Assembly: GCF_002933295.1 (NCBI RefSeq)
Contig: NZ_PSSW01000003.1
Location: 372,001-436,000 of the forward strand
Source of the DNA: Marinobacter flavimaris
GTDB taxonomy: Bacteria > Pseudomonadota > Gammaproteobacteria > Pseudomonadales > Oleiphilaceae
Length of the DNA stretch: 64,000 bases
Direction: 5' to 3'
Of the stretch, positions 1 to 8,468 are shown one piece after another. The notes beneath the pieces are model-generated. The model had not been told where the DNA came from. It saw only the letters and a list, made by a program, of their open reading frames with translations, and did not search any database. The translations under genes and the position numbers were made by a program. Numbering within the stretch: position 1 is the stretch's first letter; each line of letters starts with the position of its first letter.

Positions 1-1715
1 CCCTCGCGCAGTGCCTCGATCGCGTTGCCGGTTTCGCGGATCATGTCGTTGGTTTCAGTTGCTAGCTGACTGCCCACCTCAATAACGTCGGTAACACCGG
101 CAACGCCTTCCTGCAGGTGATTGATCTGGTCCTGGATCTCTTTGATGGACTCCTGGGTCCGACGGGCCAGGTTTCTGACTTCGTCTGACACCACCGCAAA
201 ACCTCTGCCGTGTTCTCCGGCTCGCGCTGCCTCAATCGCTGCATTAAGCGCCAGGAGATTAGTCTGTTCCGAAATGTTTTCTATGACGGAAAGAATATTG
301 CCGATGTTATCCGATGCAGCTCTCAGCGAAGCACTGGTTTGCACTGAGCTCTGGTTGTTGTCGAGCTGGCTCTGTATTTTCGCCGTGGTTTTGGCAATGA
401 GCGATTGGCCACTTTCGGCCAGACCATCCGCCTCTTTGGCAATGTTTTCAGCCCTGGAGGCGCTTTCGGCAACAGTTTGAGCGGTTGCTGTCATCTCATT
501 CATGGCGGTTGCAACCTGCTCGGTCTCCTCGGTTTGTTGCGAGACGACGGTGGCGGAGTCTGATGCTATGCCCCTTAGACTCGACGAGGCCTCAAGCAGG
601 CTTTCCGAGGATCTTTTGGTTTCTGAAATTGTAGTTTGTAACCGGTCTAGCAAGCGATCGAAGCCTTGGGCCATGACGTCCAATTCGCTCTTGCCGGTTG
701 CATTGAACCTCACCGTCAGGTCGCCTTCGCCGCTGGCAATGTCGTTGATGGCATCGATCATTTTTTGGAGAGGTCGAGCCACAACCAGTTGTGCCAGGGC
801 ACTCAGGCAGCCGATCAGCACCAGTCCGCCGATCAAAATTGCCATGACCGTCTTGATGGTCTGATTGCGAACCATGGCTGCCACTTCGTCTTCCGAGTAG
901 CCGGTGATAATCTGGTACCCCCAGGCATCGAACGCAGTACGTGCAAGGTTCCAGTCTTCCGGCTCAGATTCCAGCAGGTTTTGCAGTGGATCGGACTCAA
1001 TGGAGCTGGAGTGCATGCGCAGTCGATTCTTGTCGTCCACCAGGGCGAGAAATCCTCTTTCCAGCAGGCTGGATGAGGTGATGGCCGCTTCAAGTTCTTC
1101 AAGGTCCGCTGAATAGCCCACATACCAGATGCCGATAATCTGGTTTGAGGCGTTACGGATCGGGCTGTACGCGGTGAGGTAGGGGTTGCCGAGGATATCG
1201 ACCTGCCCGAAGTAAGCTTCGCCTCGGCTGATGGCCTGCCCGGCGGCGCCCGCCATATTCAGCTTGGTACCGATGGCACGGGATCCATCATCTTTCTTGA
1301 CGTTCGTGGAAACCCTCACGAAGTCCTGCCCGTCGCGAACGAAGAGTGTGGCTGTGCCGTCCATGACCTGGGTAATCCCGTCCACCAGATCAAAATTGTT
1401 GTTGATCATGGTGTCGCCCAGAAACAGTGCTGGCGCCGATTTGCCTGCGACGGGTTCCGTTCCCTGAACCCTGGCGGTTCCCATTTGCTGACCACGCTCA
1501 ATCAGCAGATTCAGAGAATTCTTCACCCGTTTTGACATGAGCTCGTCGGTGATGGAGAGCATTCCGGTGATCTCCTCGACAAGATCACTCTGCCTTTCAG
1601 CGACGTCTGCCGTGATCGTTTTCTGCGTGTTCAAAGCGATCACAATGCTTGCGAGCAATGCGATGACCAGCAGAACAACGGCAATCGAGACGATGAACAG
1701 TTTTCTAATAGACAT
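1..1715 (-). CDS. Methyl-accepting chemotaxis protein, C-terminus cut by window edge
   Basis: Reading the minus strand from the ATG at 1715 gives an N-terminal membrane segment ([20 protein letters not shown]), a long periplasmic sensor part with Cache-like features (for example [10 protein letters not shown] and IIGIWYVGY), and a second membrane segment near residues 285-305. A HAMP-like linker follows, then the start of the signalling domain, including the conserved hairpin-tip stretch [20 protein letters not shown]. The fold resembles Cache_3-Cache_2 fusion chemoreceptors. It would sense a small ligand outside the cell and control CheA through CheW. The reading frame is still open at base 1, so the end of the protein is missing. 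Family is certain; ligand is unknown. A sigma-28-like promoter lies upstream. Confidence 0.93.
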   Translation of the reverse strand, partial: MSIRKLFIVSIAVVLLVIALLASIVIALNTQKTITADVAERQSDLVEEITGMLSITDELMSKRVKNSLNLLIERGQQMGTARVQGTEPVAGKSAPALFLGDTMINNNFDLVDGITQVMDGTATLFVRDGQDFVRVSTNVKKDDGSRAIGTKLNMAGAAGQAISRGEAYFGQVDILGNPYLTAYSPIRNASNQIIGIWYVGYSADLEELEAAITSSSLLERGFLALVDDKNRLRMHSSSIESDPLQNLLESEPEDWNLARTAFDAWGYQIITGYSEDEVAAMVRNQTIKTVMAILIGGLVLIGCLSALAQLVVARPLQKMIDAINDIASGEGDLTVRFNATGKSELDVMAQGFDRLLDRLQTTISETKRSSESLLEASSSLRGIASDSATVVSQQTEETEQVATAMNEMTATAQTVAESASRAENIAKEADGLAESGQSLIAKTTAKIQSQLDNNQSSVQTSASLRAASDNIGNILSVIENISEQTNLLALNAAIEAARAGEHGRGFAVVSDEVRNLARRTQESIKEIQDQINHLQEGVAGVTDVIEVGSQLATETNDMIRETGNAIEALRE

Positions 1716-1782
1716 TCTGATTCCCCAGAATCTATAAGCCGGACGGAGTATTGGAGCACGCAAACCACTGCGATCTTTTTTT

Positions 1783-1809
1783 ATATCGGCCAGGATCGGT
1801 GCTTCGTTA
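1783..1809 (-). promoter_or_regulatory. Possible sigma-28 (FliA) promoter of the chemoreceptor
   Basis: On the minus strand TAACGAAG (1809-1802) and GCCGATAT (1790-1783) are separated by exactly 11 bases, against the FliA consensus TAAAGTTT-N11-GCCGATAA. The -10 match is 7 of 8, the -35 match about 4 of 8. It lies about 70 bases before the chemoreceptor ATG, and chemoreceptor genes are classical FliA targets. Confidence 0.45.
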
Positions 1810-1988
1810 ATCATTATTTCGTCATTCGTGAATGATTCCAGAAATTACGACGCGTATGTGCTGCCAAGAGAGCAGAAATGTCGCTCCGGAGGCACAGGCC
1901 TGGCTGCGGGTTTGTAAAACCTTCTTGCAATCACCATATTTCGGCGTCCACGAAATGATCCATCGATGGAGCTCGAGCTCATCGTTCA

Positions 1989-2603
1989 ATGGGCATTCCC
2001 GGACGACGCGTGCAAGAAGTGAAAACCGGAAAAGACCGAGGCAAAGAATTGGATTGTGAAAAAAAGGGCGCTTTCCTGGCTCGAAGGAAAAAGCACTCGA
2101 CCCTGACCGCTGGGGTTTATTACCCGAAACCCGAAGCCATTGCGGCCGACTACTGGGGTGTCTTTGTTGATAATACGCCCTACATACTATTGGTGCCTGA
2201 CGAAGATCGCAGTGCTCGCGAAAAGGCCGAGCGGCTGGCTGAATCAGCTAACTTCCGAACGTTGCTTGAAGCAACCCTGACAGCCTGTGAGCGGATTGAG
2301 GCGAAACCTGTTGATGGCCGCGCTGTGGATTGGGCCGAAAAGCTCACCGTGATCAGCGCCAGTCGCTCCGGAGACGTTGAGACGGGAACAAGAGAAATCG
2401 GCGAGATCAGGGCAATCCTGATGCCCGGTTGTCATCAGGCCGTGGCAGACACCCTGTGCATCGACGATACGCTGGCGACTGTGATCGATTCGAAATTTCC
2501 GCGAGTTTCGAATTTTGACGATCTTCCAGAACTTTCGGATCGAGACGTGAAAATGTCGCTGGGTAACCTGGAAGCCCGCAAGCATCCACGAGGTGGTCAC
2601 TAG
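1989..2603 (+). CDS. Hypothetical protein, unknown function
   Basis: A 204-residue soluble protein that I do not recognise. It begins with a basic stretch and has no signal peptide or membrane segment. A middle part (YYPKPEAIAADYWGVFVDNT) resembles a small alpha/beta domain. The ATG at 1989 has a GGAG about 12 bases upstream; GTG codons at 2010 and 2019 are alternative starts, so the first 10 residues are uncertain. Its last 4 bases overlap the end of the convergent small gene. Codon use looks like that of neighbouring real genes. Confidence 0.5.
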   Translation: MGIPGRRVQEVKTGKDRGKELDCEKKGAFLARRKKHSTLTAGVYYPKPEAIAADYWGVFVDNTPYILLVPDEDRSAREKAERLAESANFRTLLEATLTACERIEAKPVDGRAVDWAEKLTVISASRSGDVETGTREIGEIRAILMPGCHQAVADTLCIDDTLATVIDSKFPRVSNFDDLPELSDRDVKMSLGNLEARKHPRGGH

Positions 2604-2851
2604 GGGCAGGTGCTCGCCGGGATTTCCGGAGTTTCCTGGAGGGGAATTGCGCAATCTTCCGGCAATGCGTCGGTCAGCTGCATCAGCAGATCTGTTGTGT
2701 GGCTCATCTGCTCGCTGAGTTGACTGTAATCAGTGCTCTGCTGATTCTCTGACTGCTGAGCGGCAAGCTGGTACTGCTTTTCGAGGATCAGGTCCTGCAG
2801 GAATCTTATTTGCCGGGCAGTCAGAATTACCGGTCGACTGTTGTCGCTCAT
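2600..2851 (-). CDS. Small hypothetical protein
   Basis: An 83-residue, glutamine-rich, helical protein with no signal peptide. The centre (YQLAAQQSENQQSTDYSQLS) could form a coiled coil. An AAAGG lies about 7 bases before the ATG. It has two cysteines, one at the very C-terminus. It converges with the hypothetical gene at 1989 and overlaps its end by 4 bases. No family recognised. Confidence 0.5.
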   Translation of the reverse strand: MSDNSRPVILTARQIRFLQDLILEKQYQLAAQQSENQQSTDYSQLSEQMSHTTDLLMQLTDALPEDCAIPLQETPEIPASTCP

Positions 2852-3006
2852 TGTTTGGCCTTTTAGTCTGTATTAAATAGAAATGAGGGTAGGCTTACGG
2901 TGGTTTGCTTGCTATGGATCTGACGTTCCCGTGTTACATCAATGATCACGCTATTCCAGCATATGTCTCCGTTTTCACGCTGTTTGGGAGTGCCGGTACC
3001 ACTCAG

Positions 3007-3147
3007 TCATTTCACAACACCGGATGCTGACTTGATCCGCCACTCGTGCCTCCAGAAGGTCATGGTTTCCGCAGCACCAGGAATCGACCGGGCCAGTCCC
3101 TCGACATTTTCAGGCATCATCATTTCCCACAGTGGGTCTGAACTCAT
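3007..3147 (-). CDS. Possible 46-residue small ORF, doubtful
   Basis: Apart from this ORF, the 403 bases between 2852 and 3254 hold no gene I can support. The ORF starts at the ATG at 3147 and encodes a Met- and Trp-containing peptide with no recognised domain. The same frame stays open upstream to 3309 but then overlaps the TusA-like gene, so the internal ATG is preferred. Only a weak GGA precedes it. A perfect 7-1-7 palindrome lies 14 bases upstream. It may be a real small gene, a decayed remnant, or chance. Confidence 0.25.
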   Translation of the reverse strand: MSSDPLWEMMMPENVEGLARSIPGAAETMTFWRHEWRIKSASGVVK

Positions 3148-3160
3148 CGGAATTCCAATT

Positions 3161-3175
3161 ATTAGGAGTCCTAAT
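3161..3175. promoter_or_regulatory. Palindrome ATTAGGAGTCCTAAT, possible operator
   Basis: A perfect inverted repeat with 7-base arms around one central base, in an AT-rich context between the TusA-like gene and the small ORF at 3007-3147. The form resembles operators of dimeric MarR-type repressors, but which protein would bind it cannot be told from sequence. Confidence 0.35.
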
Positions 3176-3254
3176 TTAAGATAGGGGGTTGGCGCCTGAT
3201 TTTCCAAGAGGGCGTGGTGAAGTGTAGGAAAAGATTGACGATTTCGATGCCGTT

Positions 3255-3494
3255 TTATGCCAGGGAAATGCGGTAACGAGTGACGCCAGCTTCTTCTTCT
3301 CTGGTCCATTCAATCCGGTGGCCGGTGATATCACAGAGGGCCTGAAGGTCCTTTCGGCCGGTGGGGTCATCTGCCAGGAAATCGACCAGTGTTCCGCCGG
3401 GCAGGTCTTTGGTCCGTTTTTTGAAGCGCAGGATGGGGAGAGGACATACCAGACCGACGGCGTCGATCTGGTATACCTCGGACTGATCAGTCAA
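3255..3494 (-). CDS. TusA/SirA-like sulfur carrier protein in the fdh operon
   Basis: A 79-residue protein with the TusA-family core: GLVCPLPILRFKK near residues 14-26, with the CPxP cysteine at about position 17. TusA-like proteins carry a persulfide on this cysteine and pass it to partners. The chosen start is TTG at 3494, which overlaps the end of the upstream 41-residue microprotein by 8 bases; a farther TTG at 3539 would add 15 basic residues unlike the family. As the last gene of the fdh operon it may help sulfurate the formate dehydrogenase cofactor together with FdhD, but that role is inference. Confidence 0.8.
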   Translation of the reverse strand: MTDQSEVYQIDAVGLVCPLPILRFKKRTKDLPGGTLVDFLADDPTGRKDLQALCDITGHRIEWTREEEAGVTRYRISLA

Positions 3495-3612
3495 GGCGAA
3501 CGCTCTCTGCGCTGGTTTGTTCCGCCGACGACCAGCCAAATTGGTTCAGCACCATTGGTGCAGCCGTGGCAATGAGCAGGGCCGCGATAAAAGCCGAAAT
3601 CATTACCTTCAC
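3487..3612 (-). CDS. 41-residue membrane microprotein between fdhC and the tusA-like gene
   Basis: Starts with GTG at 3612 and uses the strong site AAAGGAGG 6 bases upstream. The GTG shares bases with the fdhC stop (GTGA), so translation is coupled. The peptide begins MKVMISAFIAALLIATAAP and has one hydrophobic segment (residues about 3-21), then a short polar tail ending SVRLD. It could be a single-pass membrane protein or a secreted peptide. It is too short for routine gene calling. The position between the cytochrome subunit and the sulfur carrier suggests a structural or assembly part of the dehydrogenase; no family recognised. Confidence 0.65.
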   Translation of the reverse strand: MKVMISAFIAALLIATAAPMVLNQFGWSSAEQTSAESVRLD

Positions 3613-4781
3613 GACGAACCTCCTTTGCCTTGTTTGGCTTCAACCTCAGCGACCCACAGATCGTGGTGTTGACGAGCCCATTCGAGATCAACCTGGCCGT
3701 TACCCATAGCGTCGAAGGCACCTTCCATGCCGACCGAGCCGATGTAGATGTGGGCAATGATGGCCAGCATCATCACGAACGCCACGATAGAGTGCCAGAT
3801 GTTGGCATACTGCATCTCTTCGTGCGGCGTCAGCACTGTCGGCAAATCCGTTCCCAAAACAGTGTTCACGACGCCAAACGTCTTGGCAAACATTGGAATT
3901 TCAAACGGAAACAACAATGACAGGCCCGACAACGAGACTGAAAAACCCAGCAACATCACGGTCCAGAAAACAATTTTCTGACCGGCGTTGAACTTCCTCG
4001 CTGACGGATGGGCGTTGGTGAAGATGCCGCCGCCCACTTTGAGCCACTGCCAATCGAGCTTGTTGGGGATGTTGTGCGCCACCCACATGAAGAAGGTCAT
4101 CACCAGCCCCAACATAAAGGCCCACGCAATGTTGTTGTGAAGCCATTTGGAGCCGGCAGCCAGAGTGGCAAAGGCCTCGGGCCCCATAACCGGAATGAGG
4201 AAACTGCGACCCATCAAGGTGATTAACCCCGTTATAGCTAATGCGACAAACGAGCCCGCCAACAGCCAGTGACCAAATCGTTCGATGGCTTTGAATCGTT
4301 CAACCGTGGTGCCCGCAGGGCCGCCTGTGATTTTGATTCTTCCGCGCACAAAATAGAACACTGCCAGTAGCGCAATGATAGCCAGGATTGCACTGCCACC
4401 GTAAGTGATGACCGGCCCCTCTCGTAACTTGTACCAGGGTATGCCTCCGTCCTGGATCAGGACGTCAGCGGCAGGCCCCCGGGCCTGGGTACTGGGGTCA
4501 ATCTTGTTGTATCGAATGGCACGATAGATGTCGGAATCCGAGCGCCCTCCCAGGGTGCCGAGTCGACCACTGATCGGTGCCGCATTGGCAGGATTACCCA
4601 GGTTTTCCGAGCGAAAAGACTCGTCAATTTCCAACTGTTTTTGACGAGCCAGGATGTCTTCCAGGGTTTGAGCACCCCCGGTAGACGTGCGATCAACCGC
4701 GGGGGCCTCTTGCGCCCAGACAGGATTAAACACCAGTGTCGCCAGTGCAAGGACGACAGCACCTAACAACTTACGCTTCAT
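3609..4781 (-). CDS. fdhC: Formate dehydrogenase gamma subunit, cytochrome b556
   Basis: A 390-residue inner-membrane protein with a cleavable signal peptide (residues 1-23, ending VWA). A roughly 90-residue periplasmic part follows, then five hydrophobic segments: about 125-150, 165-190, 215-240, 270-295 and 335-355. Histidines in FGHW, LHNN, WHS and AHIY are candidates for binding two b haems. The subunit takes electrons from the FdhB Fe-S clusters and passes them to quinone. The extended N-terminal region is the longer form seen in FdhC of Shewanella and Pseudomonas-type clusters. It follows fdhB after a large hairpin and overlaps the microprotein start. Confidence 0.93.
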   Translation of the reverse strand: MKRKLLGAVVLALATLVFNPVWAQEAPAVDRTSTGGAQTLEDILARQKQLEIDESFRSENLGNPANAAPISGRLGTLGGRSDSDIYRAIRYNKIDPSTQARGPAADVLIQDGGIPWYKLREGPVITYGGSAILAIIALLAVFYFVRGRIKITGGPAGTTVERFKAIERFGHWLLAGSFVALAITGLITLMGRSFLIPVMGPEAFATLAAGSKWLHNNIAWAFMLGLVMTFFMWVAHNIPNKLDWQWLKVGGGIFTNAHPSARKFNAGQKIVFWTVMLLGFSVSLSGLSLLFPFEIPMFAKTFGVVNTVLGTDLPTVLTPHEEMQYANIWHSIVAFVMMLAIIAHIYIGSVGMEGAFDAMGNGQVDLEWARQHHDLWVAEVEAKQGKGGSS

Positions 4782-4819
4782 GCGAGCACCCCAAAAGAAT
4801 CAAGAAGAAGAGTTCGTTG

Positions 4820-4866
4820 CCGCCATGAGTTTTGCGGGGCCCGGGGGGCCCCGAAACTCATGGCGG
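4820..4866. repeat. Perfect 13-bp inverted repeat with GC-rich inner stem between fdhB and fdhC
   Basis: CCGCCATGAGTTT (4820-4832) pairs with AAACTCATGGCGG (4854-4866), and the loop itself contains GGGGCC/GGCCCC that can extend the stem. It fills about half of the 87-base gap between the fdhB stop and the fdhC start and has no T-run, so it is not a normal terminator. It may stabilise or process the message so that fdhA-fdhB and fdhC are made in different amounts. Confidence 0.85.
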
Positions 4867-4868
4867 GC

Positions 4869-5477
4869 TTAAGGGACCTTCTTCCCATAGGCCGTGCCCC
4901 ATCCCCAGGCGCCGGAACCGAAACCACGGCTCACCACACGCTGGCGATAGATGTCTGCCACCTCGCTGCCATCACCGGCCAGCAGCGCTTTGGTCGAGCA
5001 CATTTCGGCACAGATTGGCAGCTTGCCCTCGGCAATGCGGTTGCGGCCGTACTTGGTGAACTCAGCTGTTGAATTGTCTTCTTCAGGGCCGCCTGCACAG
5101 AACGTGCATTTGTCCATCTTGCCCCGGCTGCCAAAGTTGCCCGCCTGGGGGAACTGAGGCGCACCGAAGGGGCAGGCATAAAAACAATACCCACAACCAA
5201 TACACAGATCCTTGGAGTGCAACACGATACCGTCTTCGGTCTGGTAGAAGACATCCACAGGGCAAACGGCCATACAAGGCGCGTCTGAACAGTGCATGCA
5301 AGCTACCGAGATCGAGCGTTCGCCAGGCTTACCATCTCCGATGGTCACCACGCGCCGGCGGTTGATACCCCAGGGGACTTCATTCTCATTCTTACAGGCC
5401 GTTACGCAAGCATTACATTCGATGCAGCGTTCGGCATCGACCAGGAATTTTGCGCGTGCTTTTCCCTCAAGTGCCAT
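4869..5477 (-). CDS. fdhB: Formate dehydrogenase beta subunit, 4 x [4Fe-4S]
   Basis: A 202-residue ferredoxin-like subunit with four cysteine groups: CIECNACVTAC, CMHCSDAPCMAVCP, CIGCGYCFYACP and the split group CTFC...CAEMC. These are the ligands of four [4Fe-4S] clusters that form the wire from FdhA to cytochrome FdhC. There is no signal peptide, as expected for a subunit exported with Tat-signal-bearing FdhA. It begins 15 bases after fdhA. Confidence 0.95.
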   Translation of the reverse strand: MALEGKARAKFLVDAERCIECNACVTACKNENEVPWGINRRRVVTIGDGKPGERSISVACMHCSDAPCMAVCPVDVFYQTEDGIVLHSKDLCIGCGYCFYACPFGAPQFPQAGNFGSRGKMDKCTFCAGGPEEDNSTAEFTKYGRNRIAEGKLPICAEMCSTKALLAGDGSEVADIYRQRVVSRGFGSGAWGWGTAYGKKVP

Positions 5478-5492
5478 GATTTACACCTCTTG

Positions 5493-8378
5493 TTATGCCG
5501 GCATAATCGAACACAGGGTGGCTTTGGTCTCTTGCATCTGCGTGACCGAGTCATACCCGTATGTTTGAACCGTGTTGGTGGATTCGCCCAGAACGATGGG
5601 GTCTGCGCCCTTGGGATACTTGTCCCTCAGGTCCTTGCCTTGATAGTGCCCGCCAAAGTGGAATGGCATGAAGGCCACCCCCTCTCCGACACGTTCGGTC
5701 ACCATGGCCTTGACCTTGATCCGCGCGCCTTCGGGGCCGGAAACCCAGACATCATTGCCGTCACGGATGTTCAGGTTGTTGGCATCGCGTGGGTTAACCT
5801 CGATGAACATTTCCTGTTGCAATTCAGCCAGCCAGGGGTTTGAGCGAGTCTCATCACCACCACCCTCATATTCGACCAGACGGCCGGAGGTAAGGATGAT
5901 CGGGAACTCCTTGCTGAAGTCGTTCTTCTGAATGGACTCGTACAGGGTAGGCACCCGCCAGAAAGTCTTGTCTTCGTATGTCGGGTAATCCTTAACCAAA
6001 TCACGACGGTTGGTATATAGCGGTTCGCGATGCAGCGGTATCGGATCCGGGAAGTTCCAGACCACGGTGCGGGCCTTGGCATTACCGAAAGGTGCGCACT
6101 CGTGCTTGATTGCCACACGTTGAATGCCGCCAGACAGGTCTGTCTTCCAGTTGGTTTCCGGGCCGGCCACGGCTTCAATGCTGGCCCGCTCCTCAGCCGT
6201 CAGATCGCCATCCCAGCCCAGATCCATTAGCATCTGCATGGTGAATTCCGGGTAGCCGTCCTTGATCTCGGAGTTCTTCGAGTAGACGCCATCTGCCAAC
6301 AGGCTTTCGCCATCACGCTCGACTCCGAAGCGGGCCCGGAACGTCAGGCCGCCTTCGGAAACCGGCAACGACATGTCGTACAGGTTGGCAGTGCCCGGAT
6401 GGTTCATCTCCGGTGTGCCCCATGAAGGCCACGGTAAGCCGTAGAAATCACCATCACAAGGTCCACCGACTGCACGCAGCGTAGTCTTGTCGAAGTGGTG
6501 CTGATATTTCATGTGCTTCTTGAGGCGCTCAGGGGACTGGCCGGTGTAGCCAATGGTCCACATGCCACGGTTGAACTCGCGGGTGATGTCCTCAATCGAC
6601 GGTTCGTCTCCATCAATGGCAATGTTGCGGAACATGCGATCGGTGAAGCCGAACTTGTCCGCAAACAGCTTCATGATTTCATGATCGACCTTGGAGTCGA
6701 ACAGCGGCTCTACTACTTTTTCTCGCCACTGCAGAGAACGGTTCGACGCGGTTACCGAGCCGTAGGTTTCGAACTGGGTGGTCGTGGGCAGCAGGTAGGC
6801 ACCCTCTTTGCGATCGTGGAGTACGGCAGAAACGGTCGGGAAGGGATCCACTACAACCAACAGGTCGAGCTTTTCCATCGCTTCCTTCATTTCCGTCATA
6901 CGGGTCTGGGAGTTGGGCGCGTGGCCCCACAGCACCATGGCCCGGGTGTTGTCTGGCTGCTCCAGGTTCTCTTTGGCTTCCAGGACACCGTCAATCCATC
7001 GGGATACCGGAATGCCTTTCTCGTTCATCATGGCTTTGGATTTGCCGTTCTTGTCCCACACGGCAAAGCGGCCTTTCAGGTAGTCCAGATCCTCTTCCCA
7101 GACTCTTGACCAGTGGGCCCAGGCGCCAGCGGACAGACCATAATAGCCGGGCAGAGTGTCGGCGAGCACGCCCAAGTCGGTAGCACCCTGAACGTTGTCG
7201 TGCCCCCGGAAGATGTTGGTGCCACCGCCAGCAACGCCCATGTTGCCCAGTGCCAGTTGGAGAATGCAGTAGGCCCGGGTGTTGTTGTTACCATTGGTGT
7301 GCTGGGTACCACCCATGCACCAAATAACGGTACCCGGGCGGTTGTTGACCAGAGTGCGGGCCACACGCTCGAGTTGAGCGCCCGGAGCGCCGGTTACACG
7401 CTCGACTTCTTCCGGATTCCAGCGTTTTACTTCCTCACGAATCTCATCCATGCCCCACACCCGGGTGCGGATGAACTCTTTGTCTTCCCAACCGTTTTCG
7501 AAAATGTGCCAAAGTATGCCCCAGACCAGCGCAACGTCGGAGCCCGGACGAAAACGGACGAACTCATCGGCGTGCGCGGCAGTGCGTGTGAAACGCGGAT
7601 CGCAGACGATGAGAGGTGCGTTATTCTCTTCCTTCGCCTTAAGCACATGTAACAGCGAGACCGGGTGCGCTTCGGCAGGGTTACCCCCGATGATGAAGAT
7701 GGCTTTGGAGTTGTGGATGTCGTTGTAGGAATTGGTCATTGCGCCGTAGCCCCAGGTATTGGCTACGCCGGCGACGGTGGTGGAGTGGCAGATACGAGCC
7801 TGGTGGTCCACGTTGTTGGTGCCCCAGTAGGCCGCAAACTTACGGAACAGGTAGGCCTGCTCGTTGTTGAACTTTGCGCTGCCCAGCCAGTAGACCGAAT
7901 CGGGACCGCTTTGCTCACGAATTTCGAGCATCTTGTCGCCGATTTCGTTGATGGCGGTATCCCAGGAAATCTTCTGCCACTGGCCGTTGACCATTTTCAT
8001 GGGCGACTTGAGACGACGCTCGCCGTGGGCATGCTCCCGTACGGAAGCGCCTTTGGCGCAGTGAGCACCCAGATTGAAGGGGCTGTCCCAGCCTGGTTCC
8101 TGCCCGATCCATGTTCCATTCTGCACTTCAGCCTCGACCGTGCAGCCTACCGAACAGTGCGTACAAACGGATTTTTTGACGACGACTTCGCCACCCCCGG
8201 TCGTTGGGGCCGCAGCTTCAACCCGTCCCGATGACAGCGACAGTGCGGCCAGACCACCCACTGCCACGCCAGACGTTGTCAGGAACTGACGACGGTCCAG
8301 AGTCTTGGCAGCGAGAGAAGAAAGCAAAGAGCCTGCACGGGAGCCTTTCGCTACCCCGTTGGTCTTCTTCCTTAACAT
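5493..8378 (-). CDS. fdhA: Formate dehydrogenase alpha subunit, Tat-exported Mo/W-bis-PGD enzyme
   Basis: A 961-residue catalytic subunit oxidising formate to CO2. A Tat signal is visible (DRRQFL at residues 28-33 followed by a hydrophobic stretch). Cysteines 72, 75, 79 and 107 bind the N-terminal [4Fe-4S] cluster. The metal ligand is cysteine 197 in ARICHS with histidine 198 next to it; this is a cysteine, not selenocysteine, enzyme. The C-terminal molydopterin-dinucleotide-binding domain (for example VNPRDANNLNIRDGNDVWV) is complete. GAGAGAGG precedes the ATG. Between fdhX and fdhB in the operon. Mo versus W cannot be read from the protein, but a TupBCA importer is nearby. Confidence 0.96.
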   Translation of the reverse strand: MLRKKTNGVAKGSRAGSLLSSLAAKTLDRRQFLTTSGVAVGGLAALSLSSGRVEAAAPTTGGGEVVVKKSVCTHCSVGCTVEAEVQNGTWIGQEPGWDSPFNLGAHCAKGASVREHAHGERRLKSPMKMVNGQWQKISWDTAINEIGDKMLEIREQSGPDSVYWLGSAKFNNEQAYLFRKFAAYWGTNNVDHQARICHSTTVAGVANTWGYGAMTNSYNDIHNSKAIFIIGGNPAEAHPVSLLHVLKAKEENNAPLIVCDPRFTRTAAHADEFVRFRPGSDVALVWGILWHIFENGWEDKEFIRTRVWGMDEIREEVKRWNPEEVERVTGAPGAQLERVARTLVNNRPGTVIWCMGGTQHTNGNNNTRAYCILQLALGNMGVAGGGTNIFRGHDNVQGATDLGVLADTLPGYYGLSAGAWAHWSRVWEEDLDYLKGRFAVWDKNGKSKAMMNEKGIPVSRWIDGVLEAKENLEQPDNTRAMVLWGHAPNSQTRMTEMKEAMEKLDLLVVVDPFPTVSAVLHDRKEGAYLLPTTTQFETYGSVTASNRSLQWREKVVEPLFDSKVDHEIMKLFADKFGFTDRMFRNIAIDGDEPSIEDITREFNRGMWTIGYTGQSPERLKKHMKYQHHFDKTTLRAVGGPCDGDFYGLPWPSWGTPEMNHPGTANLYDMSLPVSEGGLTFRARFGVERDGESLLADGVYSKNSEIKDGYPEFTMQMLMDLGWDGDLTAEERASIEAVAGPETNWKTDLSGGIQRVAIKHECAPFGNAKARTVVWNFPDPIPLHREPLYTNRRDLVKDYPTYEDKTFWRVPTLYESIQKNDFSKEFPIILTSGRLVEYEGGGDETRSNPWLAELQQEMFIEVNPRDANNLNIRDGNDVWVSGPEGARIKVKAMVTERVGEGVAFMPFHFGGHYQGKDLRDKYPKGADPIVLGESTNTVQTYGYDSVTQMQETKATLCSIMPA

Positions 8379-8468
8379 GTCGTTTACCTCTCTCTTTATT
8401 ATTCTCGTTTTTTCGGAAAGCTGAATCTCTCAAGGGCCTTTCGCAACCTCGATCAACTCAAATCCCCG

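Noticed and set aside
1809..1837. AATCATT...AATGATT repeat upstream of the chemoreceptor
   Set aside because: 7-base arms with a 15-base spacer in AT-rich DNA are likely to occur by chance; no other support.
2942..3184. 80-residue plus-strand ORF over the gap after the fdh operon
   Set aside because: No ribosome site, no family similarity, and it is antisense to the small minus-strand ORF; no reason to prefer it.
7787..7789. Possible selenocysteine at the FdhA metal site
   Set aside because: The codon at residue 197 reads as cysteine in an uninterrupted frame; no TGA is involved.
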